From: Microcella frigidaquae
Lineage (GTDB): Bacteria; Actinomycetota; Actinomycetes; Actinomycetales; Microbacteriaceae
Reading direction: 5' to 3'
DNA length: 64,000 nt
NCBI RefSeq assembly: GCF_014200395.1
Contig: NZ_JACHBS010000001.1
Location: 2,484,916-2,548,915 of the forward strand
Positions 42,519 through 52,013 of the stretch are shown here, piece after piece. How positions within the stretch are numbered: position 1 is the first letter of the stretch; each line of letters begins with the position of its first letter. The translations under genes and the position numbers were made by a program. The notes below the pieces were generated by a model that saw only the letters and a list, made by a program, of their open reading frames with translations, was not told the origin of the DNA and ran no database searches.

Positions 42519-43811
42519 TCAGCCCGTGACGGCCACCGTCGACTCGAAGGCGTAGCTGAAGTCGCCGACACCCGTCCACGTCACCCGGATCAGCGCGGCC
42601 GGCCCGACATCGTCCGACGCCGTGCACACGAACGAGCTGCCCAGCGACGCCGAGGCCTGCGAGGGGCACAGCACCGAGTAGGCGATGCCCTGCGCCTGCA
42701 GCTCCTGCTCCAGCCGCTGCTCGACCTGCCGCAGGTCGGCCGCCGAGGCCTCGCGCGGCAGCGCCAGCGCGCCCAGGCTCGCCGCCGCGCCGACCGTGAC
42801 CGCGAGCGCCAGGTAGACCCAGGTCGGCGCGGTGCCGCGCCGCGTCGTGCGGTACACGTGGATCGCCCGCGCCATCAGGTAGAAGAACGGCCCCAGCAGA
42901 ATCCACGCCACCGAGGGCCGGAACTCGTGCCCCAGTGCGCCCAGGCGCCGGTAGTCGAGGATCGTCGCCAGCACGATCCACACCAGCGCGACGACGCCGA
43001 GAACGGCGCCGATGACGCCGCTCAACGGGGATGCTCCGCCCTCGGTGATCGCCCACCCGAGCACGACCAGCCCCAGCTGCAGCACGGGGGAGAGCGCGAG
43101 CATCCAGCCGCCCGCCGTCGTCACCCCGCTCACCGTGCGCTGCGGCGTCGACCCGCGGCCAGAACCCCAGGAGCGCGTCATCGGCTCATAGTCGACGCTC
43201 GCCAGGTCGACGCTGCCCGTCGGCTGCGCGAACGTTCCCGTCGACGTCCACGGCGTGCTCGCCGACGCGGGCTGCGGCGCCCGCACGACCGCTCCGGGGG
43301 GCACGGCAAGGGGTGCGACGCCGCCCAGCGGGGCGCCCGTCGGGGCGGCGCTGAACGGGCCGGTGCACGTCGGCACCGCGAGCGGCTCGGGGCCGGTGCG
43401 CGGCGGCGGCAGGGGCTCGTCGAATCCGGGGATCGTGACCGGTACCGAGCCGGAGGTCGGCGGCACCAGGCGCACCGGCTCGGAGATCGGCATGGAGGTT
43501 CCCCGGCGGCGCGGGCCGGGCTCCGGTTCCGCGGCGAGGGGAGCGGCCGCGAGGGGAGCGGCGGCGAGGGGAGCGGCGGCGAGGGGAGCCGCGGCGAACG
43601 GCGGCGGTGCGACGGTCGGCGATGCGGCGAACGGCGGCGGCGCGACGACCGGAGCCGCGGCGGCCGGCGGTGGAGCGGCCGGAATCGGTGCGGGCGCGGC
43701 ATCCGGATTCGGCTGCGTGTGCTCCGTCCACGCGGCGCCGTCCCACCAGCGGATCAGCCGCGGGTCCGCGGCATCGGTGTACCAGCCGGCGGCAGTCGAC
43801 CCGGTCGTCAT
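42519..43811 (-). CDS. DUF2510 membrane protein
   Basis: A 430-aa protein. The N-terminus AAGWYTDAADPRLIRWWDGA is a DUF2510 domain (Trp-rich, probably a small protein- or envelope-binding module). A long Pro/Ala linker with PLAAAPLAAAPLAAA repeats follows, then several membrane segments (MLALSPVLQLGLVVLGWAI, VIGAVLGVVALVWIVLATIL, WILLGPFFYLMARAI, VYLALAVTVGAAASLGALAL) and an outer C-terminal domain with a possible disulphide (VLCPS, SFVCTAS), resembling DUF4333. One of four such proteins in the window. Confidence 0.85.
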   Translation of the reverse strand: MTTGSTAAGWYTDAADPRLIRWWDGAAWTEHTQPNPDAAPAPIPAAPPPAAAAPVVAPPPFAASPTVAPPPFAAAPLAAAPLAAAPLAAAPLAAEPEPGPRRRGTSMPISEPVRLVPPTSGSVPVTIPGFDEPLPPPRTGPEPLAVPTCTGPFSAAPTGAPLGGVAPLAVPPGAVVRAPQPASASTPWTSTGTFAQPTGSVDLASVDYEPMTRSWGSGRGSTPQRTVSGVTTAGGWMLALSPVLQLGLVVLGWAITEGGASPLSGVIGAVLGVVALVWIVLATILDYRRLGALGHEFRPSVAWILLGPFFYLMARAIHVYRTTRRGTAPTWVYLALAVTVGAAASLGALALPREASAADLRQVEQRLEQELQAQGIAYSVLCPSQASASLGSSFVCTASDDVGPAALIRVTWTGVGDFSYAFESTVAVTG

Positions 43812-43973
43812 CTGCGTGCCCCCTCCCGGCGTCGCGTCTGAGAGTGCCAGTGTAGTCCTGAGCGCGACTCAGAGCGACGGTGAGATCCACGCCGGAACGG
43901 CAGCCCGGCACCGCCCTGCTGACCCCGCCCGTGGCCGCACCATCGCGCGCCCGCGGTGGGCCATACTCGCCCT

Positions 43974-44651
43974 ATGCGCCGCATCGCCGGGCTCGTTGCC
44001 GACTACACCTACGTGGGCCGCTCGCGCCTGCGCTACTGGCGCTACGGGTCGCGCCCGCCGGCGCCGCTCGAGGCGGGTCCGGATGCTCCGCCTCCTGTTC
44101 TGCTGCTGCCGGGCGTCTTCGAGACCTGGCACTACATGAAGCCCATCCGCGACCGCCTCGTCGGCCTGGGCATCCCCGTGCACAGCGTGCCCGCGCTCGG
44201 CTTCAACCGGCACCCCATCCCGGTGATGGCCGAGCGCGCGGCCGCCTACCTCGACGAGCACGACCTCCACGGTGTGCGCATTGTCGCCCACAGCAAGGGC
44301 GGGCTCATCGGCAAGAGCCTCCTCGTCGCCGACGACCCGGCCTCGGGAGGAGCGGGCCGGCTCGAGCGGATGCTCTCGATCAACACCCCCTACGGCGGCA
44401 GCCCGCTCGCCCGCTTCGGCGTCGGCCCGTTCCGCGAGTTCCAGCCGACCCGCCCGGTGATCCAGGAGCTCGCCAGCTCGCCCCAGGTCAATGCCCGCAT
44501 CACCGCCCTGCGCAGCAGCTACGACCAGTACGTGCCGGCCGCGAGCGCCGAGCTCGGCGGCGCGCAGAACGTGCCGATGCCGCACATCGGGCACTTCCGG
44601 GTGCTCGGGCTGCGCGAGGTCATCGACCGCGTGGTCGCCTGGCTCGGTTGA
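43974..44651 (+). CDS. Alpha/beta-hydrolase, triacylglycerol lipase-like
   Basis: A 225-aa protein. VLLLPGVFETWHYMKPIRD is the lipase oxyanion region and RIVAHSKGGLIGKSL holds the nucleophile Ser in an HSKGG elbow, as in class of Pseudomonas-like lipases and esterases; a catalytic His is likely in MPHIGHFRVL. It has no signal peptide, so it acts in the cytoplasm or on intracellular esters. A CATACT -10-like element lies just upstream of the chosen ATG, suggesting a leaderless transcript; a GTG at 43956 is an alternative. Confidence 0.8.
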   Translation: MRRIAGLVADYTYVGRSRLRYWRYGSRPPAPLEAGPDAPPPVLLLPGVFETWHYMKPIRDRLVGLGIPVHSVPALGFNRHPIPVMAERAAAYLDEHDLHGVRIVAHSKGGLIGKSLLVADDPASGGAGRLERMLSINTPYGGSPLARFGVGPFREFQPTRPVIQELASSPQVNARITALRSSYDQYVPAASAELGGAQNVPMPHIGHFRVLGLREVIDRVVAWLG

Positions 44652-44733
44652 CCGCGCGGGCGCGGCCCGCATCCGTCGCCGCTGCCGCCTGGCGCGAAGC
44701 GGATTCATGGCCGAGACCTGACAAAATGCGCGC

Positions 44734-45576
44734 ATGCCCGCCGCCGCCTCCCTTGCCCCGACGGATGCTCCCCCCGCGATCAGCCTGAAGCTGCTGCCCG
44801 CCGCGATCGTCGTCACCAGCGCAATACCCCTGTTCGGCTTCGAGGAGCGCCTGGTCGGCTACCCGTGGCTGCTGGTCGGCCTGATCGTCGCCTACTTCGT
44901 CGATCGCGAGCTCATGCGCGACCTCGGCATCATCGCCGCGGGCCTCATCGTGGTGAGCACGGTGAGCGTGAAGGCCGACATCTCGTGGCCCAATTTCTTC
45001 CTGCTCGGGTTCGTGCTGAGCCTCGCCGTCGCGGTGCCGTTCGTGCTCGACCGGTTCGTCTTCCGGCGGAAGGTGATCCGGTTCCCGTGGCGCGGCGGCC
45101 AGAAGTGGCAGCCGTGGGAGAAGTCGTACCTGTTCGCCGTGCCCTTCCTCGGCTGGCTGATCCTGCCGTTCTACTTCATCCAGTCGGGCTCGTACCAGAA
45201 CTGGCCGGCGGTCTCCGAGCCCAGCGAGGTGCTGCGCCTGTTCATCGGCGTCAACGCGGTCGGCATCTGGGACGAGCTGTTCTTCATCTGCACGGTCTAC
45301 GTGCTGCTGCTGCGGCACTTCCCGGTGCTGACGGCGAACATCCTGCAGGCGATCGTGTTCGTCAGCTTCCTCTGGGAGCTCGGCTACCAGGCCTGGGCGC
45401 CGCTCATGACGATCCCGTTCGCGCTGCTCCAAGGCTGGATCTTCCACCGCACCAAGTCGCTCACCTACGTCATCATCGTGCACCTGCTGTTCGACCTCGT
45501 CGTCTTCCTCGCCATCGTGCACGCCCACAACCCCGGCGTGTTCGGGTTCTTCCTCATCGAGAGCCCGGGGTCCTAG
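44734..45576 (+). CDS. CPBP-family intramembrane metalloprotease (CAAX-protease-like)
   Basis: A 280-aa polytopic membrane protein with about eight hydrophobic segments. GIWDELFFICTVYVLLLRHFP corresponds to the CPBP motif 1 (EExxxR), here with Asp-Glu in place of Glu-Glu; FVSFLWELGYQ and VIIVHLLFDLVVFL match motifs 2 and 3 (His, Asp). Members of the family cut substrates within the membrane or act in bacteriocin self-immunity. The changed first Glu may affect activity. Alone on the plus strand, convergent with the ABC operon. Confidence 0.8.
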   Translation: MPAAASLAPTDAPPAISLKLLPAAIVVTSAIPLFGFEERLVGYPWLLVGLIVAYFVDRELMRDLGIIAAGLIVVSTVSVKADISWPNFFLLGFVLSLAVAVPFVLDRFVFRRKVIRFPWRGGQKWQPWEKSYLFAVPFLGWLILPFYFIQSGSYQNWPAVSEPSEVLRLFIGVNAVGIWDELFFICTVYVLLLRHFPVLTANILQAIVFVSFLWELGYQAWAPLMTIPFALLQGWIFHRTKSLTYVIIVHLLFDLVVFLAIVHAHNPGVFGFFLIESPGS

Positions 45577-45595
45577 GGCGTGCGCCGCGGAGCGG

Positions 45596-46657
45596 CTAGA
45601 CCTCTGGCAGTCGGTGCTCGGTCTGCGGATCGAACAGGTGGAGGGCACCCGGGCGCACCGCGAGGGCAACGCTCGTGCCGACCGTGAGCTCGCTCAGGCG
45701 GTCCGCCTCCACCACGCTGGTCAGACGGTCCTCTCCGGCATCGAGGTGCACGATCGCTCTCGGGCCGAGCAACTCGATCAGCGCGACCCGGGCCGTTCCG
45801 CCGCTGTTTGCCGTGAGCAGCAGATCGTCGGGGCGCACACCGAGCACAACGGCGTCGCGTGCGGGCGCCTGCGCGACGGCGAGGCGGCTACCCGTGGGGG
45901 AGATGAACGCGCCGTCGCTGATGGCGCCCCGCACGATGTTCATCTTCGGGCTACCGACGAAGGTGGCCACGAAGACACTGTTGGGTCGCGCGTAAATCTC
46001 GTCCGGGCGGCCGGTCTGCGCCACACGCCCGTCGCGCATGACGACCATCCGGTCGGACATCGTCATCGCCTCCTCTTGGTCGTGCGTGACGTACACGGCA
46101 GTGATGCCGAGGCGGCGCTGAATCTGCATGAGCTCGAAGCGGGTCTCGACCCGCAGCTTCGCGTCGAGGTTGCTCAGCGGTTCGTCGAAGAGGAACACGG
46201 CCGGCTGACGGATGATCGCCCGCCCGATTGCCACGCGCTGCTGCTGCCCGCCCGATAGATCCTTGGGTTTGCGGGAGGTCAGGGCCCCGAGACCGAGCGA
46301 GTCGGCCACCTCCTGTGCTCGGCGGAGGGCATCCGCCCGGCGGCTCTTGGTGGCCCGTAGCGGGAACGCGATGTTCTCGAGAACACTGAGATGCGGGTAC
46401 AGGGCATAGTTCTGGAAGACCATCGCAACGTCGCGATCTTTCGGCTCGAGCCCGTTGACGACCCGGCCGCCGATCAGAATCTCGCCGCCGCTGATCTCCT
46501 CCAAGCCGGCCAGCATCCGCAATGACGTCGACTTGCCGCAGCCCGACGGGCCAACGAGCACGGTCAGTGAGCCATCGGGGAAGACGATGTCGACGTCGTC
46601 GACGATCACCGTGGAGCCGTATTCCTTGCGAACCTTGTTGAAACGAACCTCTGCCAT
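45596..46657 (-). CDS. Sugar ABC transporter ATP-binding protein (UgpC/MalK-like)
   Basis: A 353-aa ATPase. Walker A VGPSGCGKSTSLRML, Q-loop FQNYALYPHL, signature LSGGQQQRVAIGRA, Walker B VFLFDEPLSNLDAKLR and switch VTHDQEEAM are all present, followed by a C-terminal TOBE/OB regulatory domain (VLGVRPDDLLL). It powers uptake of the sugar bound by the lipoprotein at 48396-49700. The open frame extends upstream but MAEVRFNKV is the standard start. Last gene of the minus-strand operon. Confidence 0.95.
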   Translation of the reverse strand: MAEVRFNKVRKEYGSTVIVDDVDIVFPDGSLTVLVGPSGCGKSTSLRMLAGLEEISGGEILIGGRVVNGLEPKDRDVAMVFQNYALYPHLSVLENIAFPLRATKSRRADALRRAQEVADSLGLGALTSRKPKDLSGGQQQRVAIGRAIIRQPAVFLFDEPLSNLDAKLRVETRFELMQIQRRLGITAVYVTHDQEEAMTMSDRMVVMRDGRVAQTGRPDEIYARPNSVFVATFVGSPKMNIVRGAISDGAFISPTGSRLAVAQAPARDAVVLGVRPDDLLLTANSGGTARVALIELLGPRAIVHLDAGEDRLTSVVEADRLSELTVGTSVALAVRPGALHLFDPQTEHRLPEV

Positions 46658-46680
46658 GACGACGAAACCTCTCGTGGAAA

Positions 46681-47499
46681 CTAGAACTTGACGGCGCCGC
46701 CGCTGATGCCCTGCACCAGGCGACGCTGAATGAAGAAGCTCGCGATGACCACCGGTACCACCGCGATGATGATCGCCGCGCTCATCGCGCCCAGCTCGAC
46801 CCCGCGGAAGGTGTTGAACGCGGCGATCGCCACCGGCAGGATCGTCTCCTGGGTCGGGGCGAGGATCAGCCCGTAGAACATGTCGTTCCACGAGAGGGTG
46901 AAGCCGAAGATCGCGGCCGCGCCGATTCCAGGCAGCACCTGCGGCAGAACGACCAGCCGGAATGCGGCGAACCGTGAGAAGCCGTCGACCCGCGCCTGCT
47001 CTTCGAGCGATCGAGGTACCGCGTCGAAGAATCCGATGAGGAACCAGGTGATGACGGGGAGCACGAAGCTGAGATGGGCGAAGATCACCGGAATGTAGGT
47101 GCTGTCGAGCCGCAGTGCATAGGCCATGGTCAGGAAGGGGAAGACCAGCACCGCGGGTGGCAGCACCTGCGCGGCCAGGATGCCGAACCGCGTGGCGGCA
47201 CCCCCCGCCTTGTAGGCGGAGATGGCGTAGGCGCCCATAGAACCCGCCACGACGCTGATGGCCACGGTGACCGCGGCGACCATGGCGCTACGGCCTGCCG
47301 CCTCAAGGATTCCCGCCTCGAAGACGCGGGCCCAGTTGTCGAGGTTAGGGACGAACAGCACGAGGCCGGGGTCATTGAGCTGCGCTGGCGACTTGACGCT
47401 GGCCAGGGCCACCCACAGCAGGGGGAGAGTGACCGTCAGGGCGGCGACCCAGAGCAGCAGAGCCCGGGCGACGCTCCACGGATTCACAGTTCGAGTCAT
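46681..47499 (-). CDS. Carbohydrate ABC transporter permease (MalG-like)
   Basis: A 272-aa inner-membrane protein with six predicted segments and the EAA loop VPRSLEEQARVDGFSRFAAF that contacts the ATPase. The C-terminal RRLVQGISGGAVKF is typical of MalG-type permeases. Its ATG overlaps the end of the partner permease gene, so the two are translated together. Confidence 0.95.
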   Translation of the reverse strand: MTRTVNPWSVARALLLWVAALTVTLPLLWVALASVKSPAQLNDPGLVLFVPNLDNWARVFEAGILEAAGRSAMVAAVTVAISVVAGSMGAYAISAYKAGGAATRFGILAAQVLPPAVLVFPFLTMAYALRLDSTYIPVIFAHLSFVLPVITWFLIGFFDAVPRSLEEQARVDGFSRFAAFRLVVLPQVLPGIGAAAIFGFTLSWNDMFYGLILAPTQETILPVAIAAFNTFRGVELGAMSAAIIIAVVPVVIASFFIQRRLVQGISGGAVKF

Positions 47500-48359
47500 C
47501 GCGCGGCGCTCCTCTGCAGTCGACGGAACAGGATGACGATGAGGGTCATGACGATCGCCAGGAGCACGAATGCGACCGCCGAGGCCTCACCGAGACGGAA
47601 GAACTGGATACCGGTCTGGTAGGTGAAGTACTGGATGGTCTCGGTCGCGGTGCCCGGCCCGCCTCGGGTCGTCGCGTAGACGTACTCGAACACCTTGAGT
47701 GCGTCGAGCGACCGCAGCAGAATGGCAACGGTCAGCACCGGAGTGAGCAGCGGCAGCACGACACGGCGGAAGGTGTACCAAGCGCTCGCCCCGTCCACCC
47801 GGGCGGCCTCGAGCGGCTGCCGGGGGATCGACTCGAGCCCGGCCAGGAGCAGCAGCACCATGAATGGTGTCCACTGCCAGACATCGATGAAGGCCAGGGT
47901 GACCAGCGCGTTGCTCGGGCCGAAGAAGTCGTAGGAGATACCGATCGTGCGCAGGGCCGCTGGTATGGCTCCGAGCTGGTCGTTTAGCAGGAACCGGAAA
48001 GTGAGCCCGACGGCGATCGGCGTGATGAACATTGGTGCCAGCAGCATCGCGCGGGTGAGATCACGCGCCCACTTCTGCTTCTGCAAGGCGAGGGCGATGG
48101 CGAGGCCGAGCACGGTCTGAAGGGCAACGGCGACGATCACGTAGATGGCGGTGTTCGAGAACGCGTTCCACATCCGCGGGTCGGTGAGCACGAAGAAGTA
48201 GTTATCCAGCCCGACGAAGTCGGGGGCTCCGCGACTTGTCAGTCGGTAGTCGGTGAGACTCAGGTACAGCGCGTACCCGAGGGGGAACCCGACAGCGACG
48301 CCGGTGATGGTCAAGACCGGAGCGAGCATCGCCCAGCGGAAAGTCATCGTTGGTGTCAC
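47496..48359 (-). CDS. Sugar ABC transporter permease (MalF-like)
   Basis: A 287-aa membrane protein. The first segment is WAMLAPVLTITGVAVGFPLG, and the EAA loop is SIPRQPLEAARVDGASAWYTF. It forms the channel with the second permease. Preceded by the binding-protein gene with a 36-base gap. Confidence 0.95.
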   Translation of the reverse strand: MTPTMTFRWAMLAPVLTITGVAVGFPLGYALYLSLTDYRLTSRGAPDFVGLDNYFFVLTDPRMWNAFSNTAIYVIVAVALQTVLGLAIALALQKQKWARDLTRAMLLAPMFITPIAVGLTFRFLLNDQLGAIPAALRTIGISYDFFGPSNALVTLAFIDVWQWTPFMVLLLLAGLESIPRQPLEAARVDGASAWYTFRRVVLPLLTPVLTVAILLRSLDALKVFEYVYATTRGGPGTATETIQYFTYQTGIQFFRLGEASAVAFVLLAIVMTLIVILFRRLQRSAAR

Positions 48360-48395
48360 TGCCGGGTTCCCTTTCTCAATGTGGTTCGCCGTCGC

Positions 48396-49700
48396 CTAGC
48401 GCTGGATGCGCTCGACGGCAGCCTGGGCGTCGGCCAGGGCCTGCTCGACCGTCTTCGTGCCAGCGACGGCCTCGCTCAGCTCAGTGCCGACGGCCTGGAT
48501 CATCTCCTCGCCACCAAGACCCTGCGAGAGCGGGGCCGCGTCGGAGAGGATGGCGATGATCGCCGCGTAGTAGTCCTCGCCGTAGCCCGACTCGAGAACC
48601 GTCGGGTTGCTCAGCGTGCTCTCACGGATCGCGGCACCGCCAGCGACGACGCGCTCGACGTCGACGGCCGGCGAGGTGATCCACGCCACGAATGCCCAGG
48701 CAGCGTCGGACGCGGCGGAGTTGGCCGGAATCGCCCAGCTCCAGGAACCGAGAACCTGCTTGCCGCCGGGCATCGGGGCCAGAGCGAACGAGCCAGCCAG
48801 GTCTCCGGAAGCGCCCTCGGGGTTATTGAGGCCCGGGAGGTTCCAGTTGTAGCTGATCATCGACGCCGACTGGCCGCTGGACACCGAGCGGAAAGCCTCG
48901 TCGAACGCCCAGTTCGAGCTGTTCGCCGGAGCCGCGGTCGTGAAGGCCTCGATGTACGCATCGAGGGCAGCGGCGGCCTCCGGCGTGTCGAGGGTGGGGT
49001 TGCCTTCCTCGTCGTAGATCGAGCCACCTGCCGCGAAGAGCCAGTTTGCCCACTCCTCGAAGATCTTGTATCCGCGCTGCGGCTGCATCGCGATACCCGT
49101 GCGATCGCTCGTGGTGAGCTGCTGTACGTTCGCGACGAGCTCGTCGAGGGTGCTCGGCAATTCCAGCCCCGCCTCCTCGTAGAGGTCGGTGCGGTAGAGG
49201 TAGCCGAGTGCGTAGTTGTAGAACGGCACGCCATAGCGCACGCCGTCGACCTCGGTGATGTCGACCAGCGGCTGGAAGAAGTCCTCCGCCTGGTAGTCGG
49301 TCGTCGAGTCGATGCGAGCGTCGAGCGGCTCGAGGAAGCCCGCGTCGACGAAGTCATCCATCCAGGGGTTGTCAACGACGATCAGGTCGTAGGCGGGCTC
49401 GCTCGACTGGAACGACGCGATCAGCTTGTCGCGCATCTGGTCGAACGCGAGCGTCTCGATCTCGACCTCGATACCGGGGTACGTCTCGTTGAACGAGGCG
49501 ACCAGATCAATGACGATGTCGGTGTCGGGAACACTCTCCATCAGGATCCGGACGGTGCCCTCCGTGTCGGTGGGGATGTCGCCCAGGCCCGACGAGGCCG
49601 GAGCGTCCGTTCCGCCGGATCCCGCGCATCCCGAGATGGTGAGAGCGAGCGCTGTCGCGAGGCCCATGGAGGCCAGAAGTCCTCGACGTCGAGTACTCAT
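48396..49700 (-). CDS. Extracellular sugar-binding lipoprotein of ABC transporter
   Basis: A 434-aa family 1 solute-binding protein. The N-terminus MSTRRRGLLASMGLATALAL leads to a lipobox TISGC with Cys25, so it is anchored by lipid on the cell surface. GTVRILMESVPDTDIVIDLV and SFNETYPGIEVEIETLAF are typical of the fold. It captures the substrate; the nearby kinase and dehydrogenase suggest a sugar or polyol. Ligand not determinable. The chosen ATG follows GGAAGTGACCCC; the longer open frame has no support. Confidence 0.95.
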   Translation of the reverse strand: MSTRRRGLLASMGLATALALTISGCAGSGGTDAPASSGLGDIPTDTEGTVRILMESVPDTDIVIDLVASFNETYPGIEVEIETLAFDQMRDKLIASFQSSEPAYDLIVVDNPWMDDFVDAGFLEPLDARIDSTTDYQAEDFFQPLVDITEVDGVRYGVPFYNYALGYLYRTDLYEEAGLELPSTLDELVANVQQLTTSDRTGIAMQPQRGYKIFEEWANWLFAAGGSIYDEEGNPTLDTPEAAAALDAYIEAFTTAAPANSSNWAFDEAFRSVSSGQSASMISYNWNLPGLNNPEGASGDLAGSFALAPMPGGKQVLGSWSWAIPANSAASDAAWAFVAWITSPAVDVERVVAGGAAIRESTLSNPTVLESGYGEDYYAAIIAILSDAAPLSQGLGGEEMIQAVGTELSEAVAGTKTVEQALADAQAAVERIQR

Positions 49701-49758
49701 GGGGTCACTTCCTTTCTGTGTTGGGTGGTGCAGGGTCGGACCGCTCGTTGGTGAGCGG

Positions 49759-50529
49759 TCAGTCCATGTAGGCGCCGCCGTTGACCGACAGCGACTCGCC
49801 GGTGATGAACGCGGCGTCATCGGAGAGCAGGAACGAGACGCCGCGGGCGACATCCTCCGGGGTCTGCAGCCGCCCGAGCGGCGTGGCGGCGACCCACGAG
49901 CCGCGCACGGCCTCGGGGGTGGACCCGCTGAGTGCCGCCTCCCACGCCAGCTCCCGTTCCTGCATCGCCGTGGCGACGAAGCCGGGGCAGACCGCGTTCA
50001 CAGTGATGTTGTGGCTGGCGAGTTCGAAGGCCATCGCCTGCGTCAGCCCGACGACGCCGAACTTGGAGGCCACGTAGTCGGCCAGGAAGGGCACACGGCC
50101 CTGCTTGCCCGCCATCGACGCGGTGTTCACAATCCGTCCGGAGGTGCCGTTGCGGATCATTGCGCGCGCGGCCGCCTGGCCGCAGAGGAAGACTCCCTTG
50201 AGGTTGACGTCGAGCGTGAGGTCGAGCTTCTCGCGTGGGATGTCGACGAACCGCTCCATGAATGAGATGCCCGCGTTGCTTACCCAGGCGTCGAGGCCGA
50301 GGCTGTCGGCGATCTCGTCGGCAACTGCTTGGGCGGCGTCACCGTTCGTGACGTCGAGCTGGCGGCTCACGTGGGTCTGACCGGCCGCGGTGGAGAGCAG
50401 TTCGCGGGTCTCGGCCGCTGCGACCTCGTTGACGTCGGTGGCGACAACGGTCCAGTCGCGGTCTGCCAACATGACGGCGATCGCGCGCCCGATGCCGGAC
50501 CCGCTTCCAGTGATGACGACGGTGCTCAT
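49759..50529 (-). CDS. Short-chain dehydrogenase/reductase
   Basis: A 256-aa SDR. The cofactor loop TGSGSGIGRAIAV, the Asp of VATDVNEV (NAD preference), NAGISFMERF, the catalytic Ser in VNTASMAGKQG and YVASKFGVVG (Tyr-x3-Lys) are present, as is the C-terminal FITGESLSVNGG. It probably oxidises a sugar alcohol or related compound before or after phosphorylation by the adjoining kinase. The start overlaps the stop of the kinase gene. Confidence 0.93.
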   Translation of the reverse strand: MSTVVITGSGSGIGRAIAVMLADRDWTVVATDVNEVAAAETRELLSTAAGQTHVSRQLDVTNGDAAQAVADEIADSLGLDAWVSNAGISFMERFVDIPREKLDLTLDVNLKGVFLCGQAAARAMIRNGTSGRIVNTASMAGKQGRVPFLADYVASKFGVVGLTQAMAFELASHNITVNAVCPGFVATAMQERELAWEAALSGSTPEAVRGSWVAATPLGRLQTPEDVARGVSFLLSDDAAFITGESLSVNGGAYMD

Positions 50530-52013
50530 GCATGTGCCTTTCGGGAGAGGGAGTGGGAGAACGGTTCGAGGGCCGCACCCAGTTCACGCCACTCTCGGTA
50601 AGCCGCGTCGTAGGTCGCGGCCGCGTCAGAGTCGGGGTGCACGGTGGGGCCGAGCGAGATGTAACGGTCGACGTCGGTCCACGCATCCATCAGACCCACG
50701 CCGATAGCCGCGATCACGGCCGCACCGAAAGAGGCGCCGGGGTGGTCGACGATCGGGTGCAAGTCGGTGCCCAGCACGTCGGCATGGATCTGCTTCCAGA
50801 GCTTCGACTTCGAGCCGCCATTGGTCACCATCGCGCGGGTCAGCGGGAGGCCGAGCTCACCGAAGACTTCTGCGTGGTGCCGGAAGCCGAAAGCGATCGA
50901 CTCCAGCACCGCGCGGTACATCGCCCCGCGGGAGGTGCCGAGGTGGAGACCCACGAAGGCGCCCCGAAGGTCGGGGTCATGCAGGGGGCTCTTCTCGCCG
51001 AGGAAGTACGGCAGGCAGTACACGCCTACCGCCGGTTCGGCGGCGGCTTCGTCGTCGAGCCTCAGCAGTTCGGCCCCGCCGGTCAGTGCCTGGAACCAAC
51101 GGATGAGGCTCCCCGATGTCGCCATGCACCCGTTCGGGAGCCAGAGACCAGGGACGGGGTGGGCGTCGAGGTACAGACGTTCATCCACGAGCGGGGACTC
51201 GCTGGCGACGAGCACATCGCCCGCACCCCCGAGCTTCACCAGCCAGTCACCGGGGGCCCGGACACCAGCAGAGTATGCGGAGAGCACGTGATCGGCCCCG
51301 CCGACCACGAGAGGGATTCCGGAAGGAAGACCCATCCGCTCCGCCATCTCGCCCGACAGCGCGCCGACGATCGTGCCCGGTTCAACGACCTCGGGGATCA
51401 TGCCGCCGTCGATCTGCGCCACTGCGAAGGCCTCACCGAAACGCTCGCCGCCGACCGTGAACAGCCCCGACTCGAGAGCCCAGTTGCGCTCGACGTGCGG
51501 GCGGGCGCCCAGGCGCATGAGAACCCAGTCGTAGCTGCCGACGATCAGACGGGTTCGCGACCAGAGCTCAGACTCGTTGGCCTGCAGCCAGAGGAGGGTC
51601 GGCGCGACCGATTGCTGGCTGACGGCACTGCCCGTGGTCGTCACCGGGTCGAAGGAGCCGAGCTTTCGGGCAACGGCACCAATCTCCTCGACCGCTCGGG
51701 CGTCGCTCTGCAGGATCGCGCGTCGGAGGGGCAGGTGCGCCTCATCCAGGGCGACCACCGCAGGCACCATGCCTGTGGTCGAGATCGCCGCGATTCGATT
51801 CGGGTCGACACCGTGGTGAGCGATGAGGTCAGCAACCGCTGAGATGGTGTTCTCGATCCACTCTGCGGTCTCGGCCTCGGCGATACCGGGCCCATCTGTG
51901 TGGGCCCGCACACTGCGGCTGACCGCCAGAAGGCGACCATCCGCTGCATCGAAGGCGACCACTTTCGTTCCGGTCGTTCCGATGTCGATGCCGAGGCTGA
52001 CGGTCGCGGTCAT
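50526..52013 (-). CDS. FGGY-family carbohydrate kinase
   Basis: A 495-aa kinase of the xylulokinase/gluconokinase/glycerol kinase family. The ATP site SLGIDIGTTGTKVVAFD is at the N-terminus, the substrate-binding VVGGADHVLSAYSAGV is in the middle, and TNGGSKSKLWKQIHADVLG is the C-terminal FGGY signature region. It phosphorylates an imported sugar or polyol. Its ATG overlaps the stop of the DeoR-type regulator gene. Confidence 0.93.
   Translation of the reverse strand: MTATVSLGIDIGTTGTKVVAFDAADGRLLAVSRSVRAHTDGPGIAEAETAEWIENTISAVADLIAHHGVDPNRIAAISTTGMVPAVVALDEAHLPLRRAILQSDARAVEEIGAVARKLGSFDPVTTTGSAVSQQSVAPTLLWLQANESELWSRTRLIVGSYDWVLMRLGARPHVERNWALESGLFTVGGERFGEAFAVAQIDGGMIPEVVEPGTIVGALSGEMAERMGLPSGIPLVVGGADHVLSAYSAGVRAPGDWLVKLGGAGDVLVASESPLVDERLYLDAHPVPGLWLPNGCMATSGSLIRWFQALTGGAELLRLDDEAAAEPAVGVYCLPYFLGEKSPLHDPDLRGAFVGLHLGTSRGAMYRAVLESIAFGFRHHAEVFGELGLPLTRAMVTNGGSKSKLWKQIHADVLGTDLHPIVDHPGASFGAAVIAAIGVGLMDAWTDVDRYISLGPTVHPDSDAAATYDAAYREWRELGAALEPFSHSLSRKAHA

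Noticed and set aside
40546..43056. 836-codon minus-strand frame across the RecB-type helicase and DUF2510 gene
   Set aside because: High-GC shadow with Arg/Gly/Val-rich low-complexity composition and no domain; both overlapped genes are well supported.
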